This document shows positions 4,876-7,451 of a stretch of DNA of 7,451 nucleotides, piece by piece. A model generated the notes under the pieces. It was not told the DNA's origin, searched no databases, and worked only from the letters and a program-made list of their open reading frames with translations. Position 1 is the first letter of the stretch. Each line of letters opens with the position of its first letter. The stretch covers positions 1 through 7,451 of the forward strand of contig CACZRQ010000094.1 of the NCBI GenBank assembly GCA_902783615.1, given 5' to 3'. This stretch comes from an uncultured Bacteroidales bacterium. Lineage in GTDB: Bacteria; Bacteroidota; Bacteroidia; Bacteroidales; Bacteroidaceae. The position numbers and the translations under genes are program-made.

Positions 4876-6381
4876 ATGGCTTTAAAGTACATTTCTGCCC
4901 TCGAGGCAGCTTCGCTCATCAAGAATGGCGATCAAATCGGTCTTAGCGGTTTTACACCAGCAGGTGCAGCTAAGGCAACAACGAAGGAATTGGCAAAGTT
5001 GGCTGTAGCTGAACATGAAGCAGGCCGTCCTTTCCAAGTGAGTTTGTTTACAGGAGCTTCTACAGGTCAAAGCACCGATGGCGACTTGGCCTTGGCACAG
5101 GCGCTGAAGTTCCGTGCCCCCTACACCACCAACCCTGATTTCCGTAAGCACGTGAACCTAAATGAAATCGCTTACAACGACTTGCACCTGAGCCACATGG
5201 CGCAGGAGCTTCGTTACGGTTTCTACGGCAAGCTGAACTGGGGTATTCTGGAAGTGTGCGACATTGAAGAGAAAGACGGCAAGGTACGTGCTTACCTCAC
5301 CGCAGCTGGTGGCATCAGCCCTACAGTAGCTATGTTGGCAGAGCACATTATCCTGGAGTTGAACGCATTCCACTCTAAGGGTGCCAAGTTGCTTCACGAC
5401 GTTTACCAGCCTCTGGATCCACCTTATCGTAAACCCATTCCAATCGAGCATGTTAGCGACCGCATCGGTACGCCATACGTGGAGATCGACCCTGCCAAGG
5501 TGGTGGGTGTGGTAGAGTGCAACATTCCAGACGAGGCCCGTGGCTTCAAGGGTGAGGATCCTATCACTACTCAGATAGGTCACAACACTGCTGAGTTCTT
5601 GGTGAACGACATGAAGCGTGGCATCATCCCAAGCACATTCCTGCCTCTGCAGAGTGGTGTAGGTACCACAGCCAATGCTATCCTCGGTGCTTTGGGTAAG
5701 GACAAGAACGTTCCTGATTTCAACATCTATACTGAGGTTCTGCAGGATTCAGTGGTAGCCATGATGTTGGAAGGTCGAGTAAAGGATGCTTCTGCTTGCT
5801 CACTGACAGTAACCAATGAGTGCCTGATGCAGGTATATGACAACATCGACTACTTCAAGGATCACCTGACCCTGCGTCAGAGCGAAATCTCTAACTCTCC
5901 TGAAGTTATCCGTCGCTTAGGTGTCATCGCCATCAACACAGCTATCGAGGTAGATATCTATGGTAACGCTAACTCAACTCAGGTAAGCGGTACAAAGATG
6001 ATGAACGGCATCGGTGGTTCAGGCGACTTCGAGCGCAATGCTTACATCAGTATCTTCACTTGCCCATCAATCGCAAAGAATGGTCTCATCAGTTCTATCG
6101 TGCCTTTCGTGAGCCATCAGGATCACTCAGAGCATGATGTGAATGTGATTGTTACCGAGCAGGGTGTAGCCGATTTGCGTCACAAGTCTCCACTGGAGCG
6201 TGCTAAGTGCATCATCGAGAACTGTGCACATCCAGACTACAAGCAGCTGTTGTGGGACTACCTGAAGATTGCCAAAGGTGGTCAGACTCACCATTGCCTG
6301 CCAGCAGCCTTCGCATTCCACGACACGTTGGCTCGCAAGGGTGACATGCACCTGACTGACTTCGCTGAATACGTGAAGTAA
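4876..6381 (+). CDS. Acetyl-CoA hydrolase/CoA-transferase family (succinate CoA-transferase type)
   Basis: This is a cytoplasmic class I CoA-transferase of the Ach1/Cat1/AarC family, about 501 residues and full length. These enzymes move CoA between short carboxylates such as succinate, acetate and propionate through a glutamyl-CoA intermediate; some members have been named acetyl-CoA hydrolases. The expected catalytic glutamate is E287 in YTEVLQD, downstream of the oxyanion/CoA loop GVGTTANAILGAL. GIGGSGDFERNA (378-389) is the conserved CoA-site glycine loop. In succinate- and propionate-forming Bacteroidales the likely role is CoA exchange between succinyl-CoA or propionyl-CoA and acetate or succinate. 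The A/T-rich leader (4853-4875) and near-exclusive CGT/CGC arginine codons (16 of 17, no AGA/AGG) suggest strong expression. No separate promoter is seen, so it likely depends on the one at 4407-4437. Family firm; preferred substrate pair inferred. Confidence 0.95.
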   Translation: MALKYISALEAASLIKNGDQIGLSGFTPAGAAKATTKELAKLAVAEHEAGRPFQVSLFTGASTGQSTDGDLALAQALKFRAPYTTNPDFRKHVNLNEIAYNDLHLSHMAQELRYGFYGKLNWGILEVCDIEEKDGKVRAYLTAAGGISPTVAMLAEHIILELNAFHSKGAKLLHDVYQPLDPPYRKPIPIEHVSDRIGTPYVEIDPAKVVGVVECNIPDEARGFKGEDPITTQIGHNTAEFLVNDMKRGIIPSTFLPLQSGVGTTANAILGALGKDKNVPDFNIYTEVLQDSVVAMMLEGRVKDASACSLTVTNECLMQVYDNIDYFKDHLTLRQSEISNSPEVIRRLGVIAINTAIEVDIYGNANSTQVSGTKMMNGIGGSGDFERNAYISIFTCPSIAKNGLISSIVPFVSHQDHSEHDVNVIVTEQGVADLRHKSPLERAKCIIENCAHPDYKQLLWDYLKIAKGGQTHHCLPAAFAFHDTLARKGDMHLTDFAEYVK

Positions 6382-6405
6382 GGATACCTTATTAATATAT
6401 TAAGA

Positions 6406-6435
6406 ACACCACAAGGCTAAAAGGCTTTGTGGTGT
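6406..6435. terminator. Bidirectional hairpin terminator between CoA-transferase and dacB-like genes
   Basis: A 12-bp stem, ACACCACAAGGC (6406-6417) with GCTTTGTGGTGT (6424-6435), includes one G-T wobble and closes on the loop TAAAAG. It is followed by CTTCTTTAT on the plus strand and, on the minus strand, by TTCTTAATATATTAA. It lies 25 nt after the CoA-transferase stop and 30 nt past the end of the convergent carboxypeptidase gene, so it probably serves both. A perfect 12-bp AT palindrome (6392-6403) sits beside it. Confidence 0.8.
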
Positions 6436-6464
6436 CTTCTTTATAACAAAAATAATAGATGGAG

Positions 6465-7451
6465 CTATTCTTTAACCAGATATTCGCAAATGGCATCCTG
6501 TAAAGCCCTTGCCTCGCTGGCCTTCAGTTGGTTCTGACACATGATGGCAAAAGCAAAATAGCGTTTGGAGTTGGTTTCCAAATAGCCAGCCAATGTGCTG
6601 ATGCCTGTATAGGTGCCTGTCTTGCCATGTACTCGCTGATAAGCAGGAGAGCCTTTACGCATGCGGGTCTTCAGTGTCCCATCCACACCAGCCAAAGGAA
6701 GCGAACGGAAAACATGAGGGAAGATGTTATCTTTGCTGTAGGCATATCGCAGGAAAGCCACCAGCAGATCGGGCGTTACATAATCGTACATTGAGAGTCC
6801 ACAACCATCGGCAATGCGATAATCGTCTGGGTTCATGCCCATTGTTCTGATAAGCGTCTTCACAGCTTCAATGCCCTCATCGGCAGAAACATGCCGCTTG
6901 CCCGATGCCTGCATGCCCAAGCGAGTAAACATGGCTTCGGCATTCAGGTTATCGCTTTCCTTAAGCATCTGTTTCAGAACTTTCGATACAGAGGTTTCAT
7001 ACACAGCTACCAACTGGCAAGAATCATTCCGTTGCAGTTCTGCAAAGCTATACCAAGGTTGCAAAAGGGTAAACCGCATACCCAAGCGCTCCAAGAAAGT
7101 GTGCATAAAGAAGTCGTGTGAAGAATACACATTGATTTCCTCCAACCGACGGGCAGTGATATTGCCACTAACGGTAATGTCGTTGGCATTGTTCATCCAG
7201 TCTCGCATCACAGCAAACTTACCAGCCGAAGCGGTCTTAGTGCGCGTTTCGTTGATAATATTATAATAGGTGGAGATGGGTTTTACCTCCAGTACAGCAG
7301 GTTCACCTTGATTAGCAGGAATAGCCGTCACCTTCACAAAGCCTTTGTTGAGCATCAACGGAGAAAGATAGGGTTGGTAGCTCTCTGGATTGTCATCCCA
7401 CATCCATCCTCTACCCCAATAGAGCGAATCCTTCATCGATACATCACCATA
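6465..7451 (-). CDS. dacB: D-alanyl-D-alanine carboxypeptidase/endopeptidase, PBP4-like, 5'-truncated
   Basis: This is the C-terminal part of a periplasmic S13-family penicillin-binding protein, which removes the terminal D-Ala of peptidoglycan stem peptides or cleaves D,D-crosslinks. About 328 residues are visible. The frame stays open to the right edge: the five codons before the first visible Met (7436) read YGDVS without a stop and flow into the family motif GWMWDD, so that Met is internal. Two of the three active-site motifs are present: SDN (codons 6956-6948) and KTG (6623-6615, in HGKTGTYTG). The SxxK nucleophile motif and the signal peptide should lie in the missing N-terminal part, roughly 130-160 residues by comparison with the family. 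The gene converges on the CoA-transferase gene and shares its terminator. No promoter is visible. The symbol is by family similarity only. Confidence 0.92.
   Translation of the reverse strand, partial: YGDVSMKDSLYWGRGWMWDDNPESYQPYLSPLMLNKGFVKVTAIPANQGEPAVLEVKPISTYYNIINETRTKTASAGKFAVMRDWMNNANDITVSGNITARRLEEINVYSSHDFFMHTFLERLGMRFTLLQPWYSFAELQRNDSCQLVAVYETSVSKVLKQMLKESDNLNAEAMFTRLGMQASGKRHVSADEGIEAVKTLIRTMGMNPDDYRIADGCGLSMYDYVTPDLLVAFLRYAYSKDNIFPHVFRSLPLAGVDGTLKTRMRKGSPAYQRVHGKTGTYTGISTLAGYLETNSKRYFAFAIMCQNQLKASEARALQDAICEYLVKE

Noticed and set aside
6835..7266. Plus-strand open frames opposite the carboxypeptidase gene
   Set aside because: They lie antisense to the SDN-containing domain and show no protein family features; the minus-strand gene explains the region.

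Overview
The window looks like ordinary chromosomal sequence from a member of the Bacteroidota, most likely order Bacteroidales (Bacteroides/Prevotella-like). Two things point there. The promoters carry the Bacteroidales -7 signature TAnnTTTG, preceded by a -33 TTG about 20 nt upstream, and they lie very close to the start codons. The proteins (a PfkB/adenosine-kinase-like enzyme, an S41 protease with a long charged tail, MiaB, a Cat1/Ach1-type CoA-transferase, and a PBP4-like DacB) have the look of their Bacteroidales relatives. Genus cannot be fixed from sequence alone. There is no tRNA, rRNA, insertion sequence, CRISPR array or phage gene.

Layout, left to right. Positions 1-103 hold a T-rich stretch and what look like two overlapping, back-to-back promoters, one driving the rightward kinase operon and one driving a leftward gene off the left edge. 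A two-gene rightward operon follows: a PfkB-family kinase (104-1081), then an S41 C-terminal-processing protease (1078-2748), joined by a 4-base ATGA overlap. A compact GAAA-loop hairpin (2757-2776) separates this operon from the convergent miaB gene (2780-4120, minus strand), which methylthiolates tRNA A37.

The 342-base region between the miaB start (4120) and the next gene (4463) is the least ordinary part. It contains two outward-facing promoters that share an identical 17-base segment in inverted orientation, a 9-base inverted repeat around an AT-rich core, and a possible weak promoter followed about 90 bases later by a good intrinsic terminator, which could encode a small RNA. Rightward from there are a small membrane-anchored protein of unknown function (4463-4852) and, 23 bases on, a CoA-transferase/acetyl-CoA hydrolase (4876-6381) whose arginine codon choice suggests high expression. 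A strong hairpin (6406-6435) lies between that gene and a convergent, 5'-truncated D-alanyl-D-alanine carboxypeptidase gene (6465 to the right edge).

Functionally this is a housekeeping neighbourhood: nucleoside or sugar phosphorylation, periplasmic proteolysis, tRNA modification, short-chain acyl-CoA metabolism (succinate/acetate/propionate) and peptidoglycan trimming. I found no convincing new multi-gene system. The items most worth a second look are the candidate small RNA and promoter arrangement at 4142-4441 and the unrecognised membrane-anchored protein cotranscribed with the CoA-transferase.
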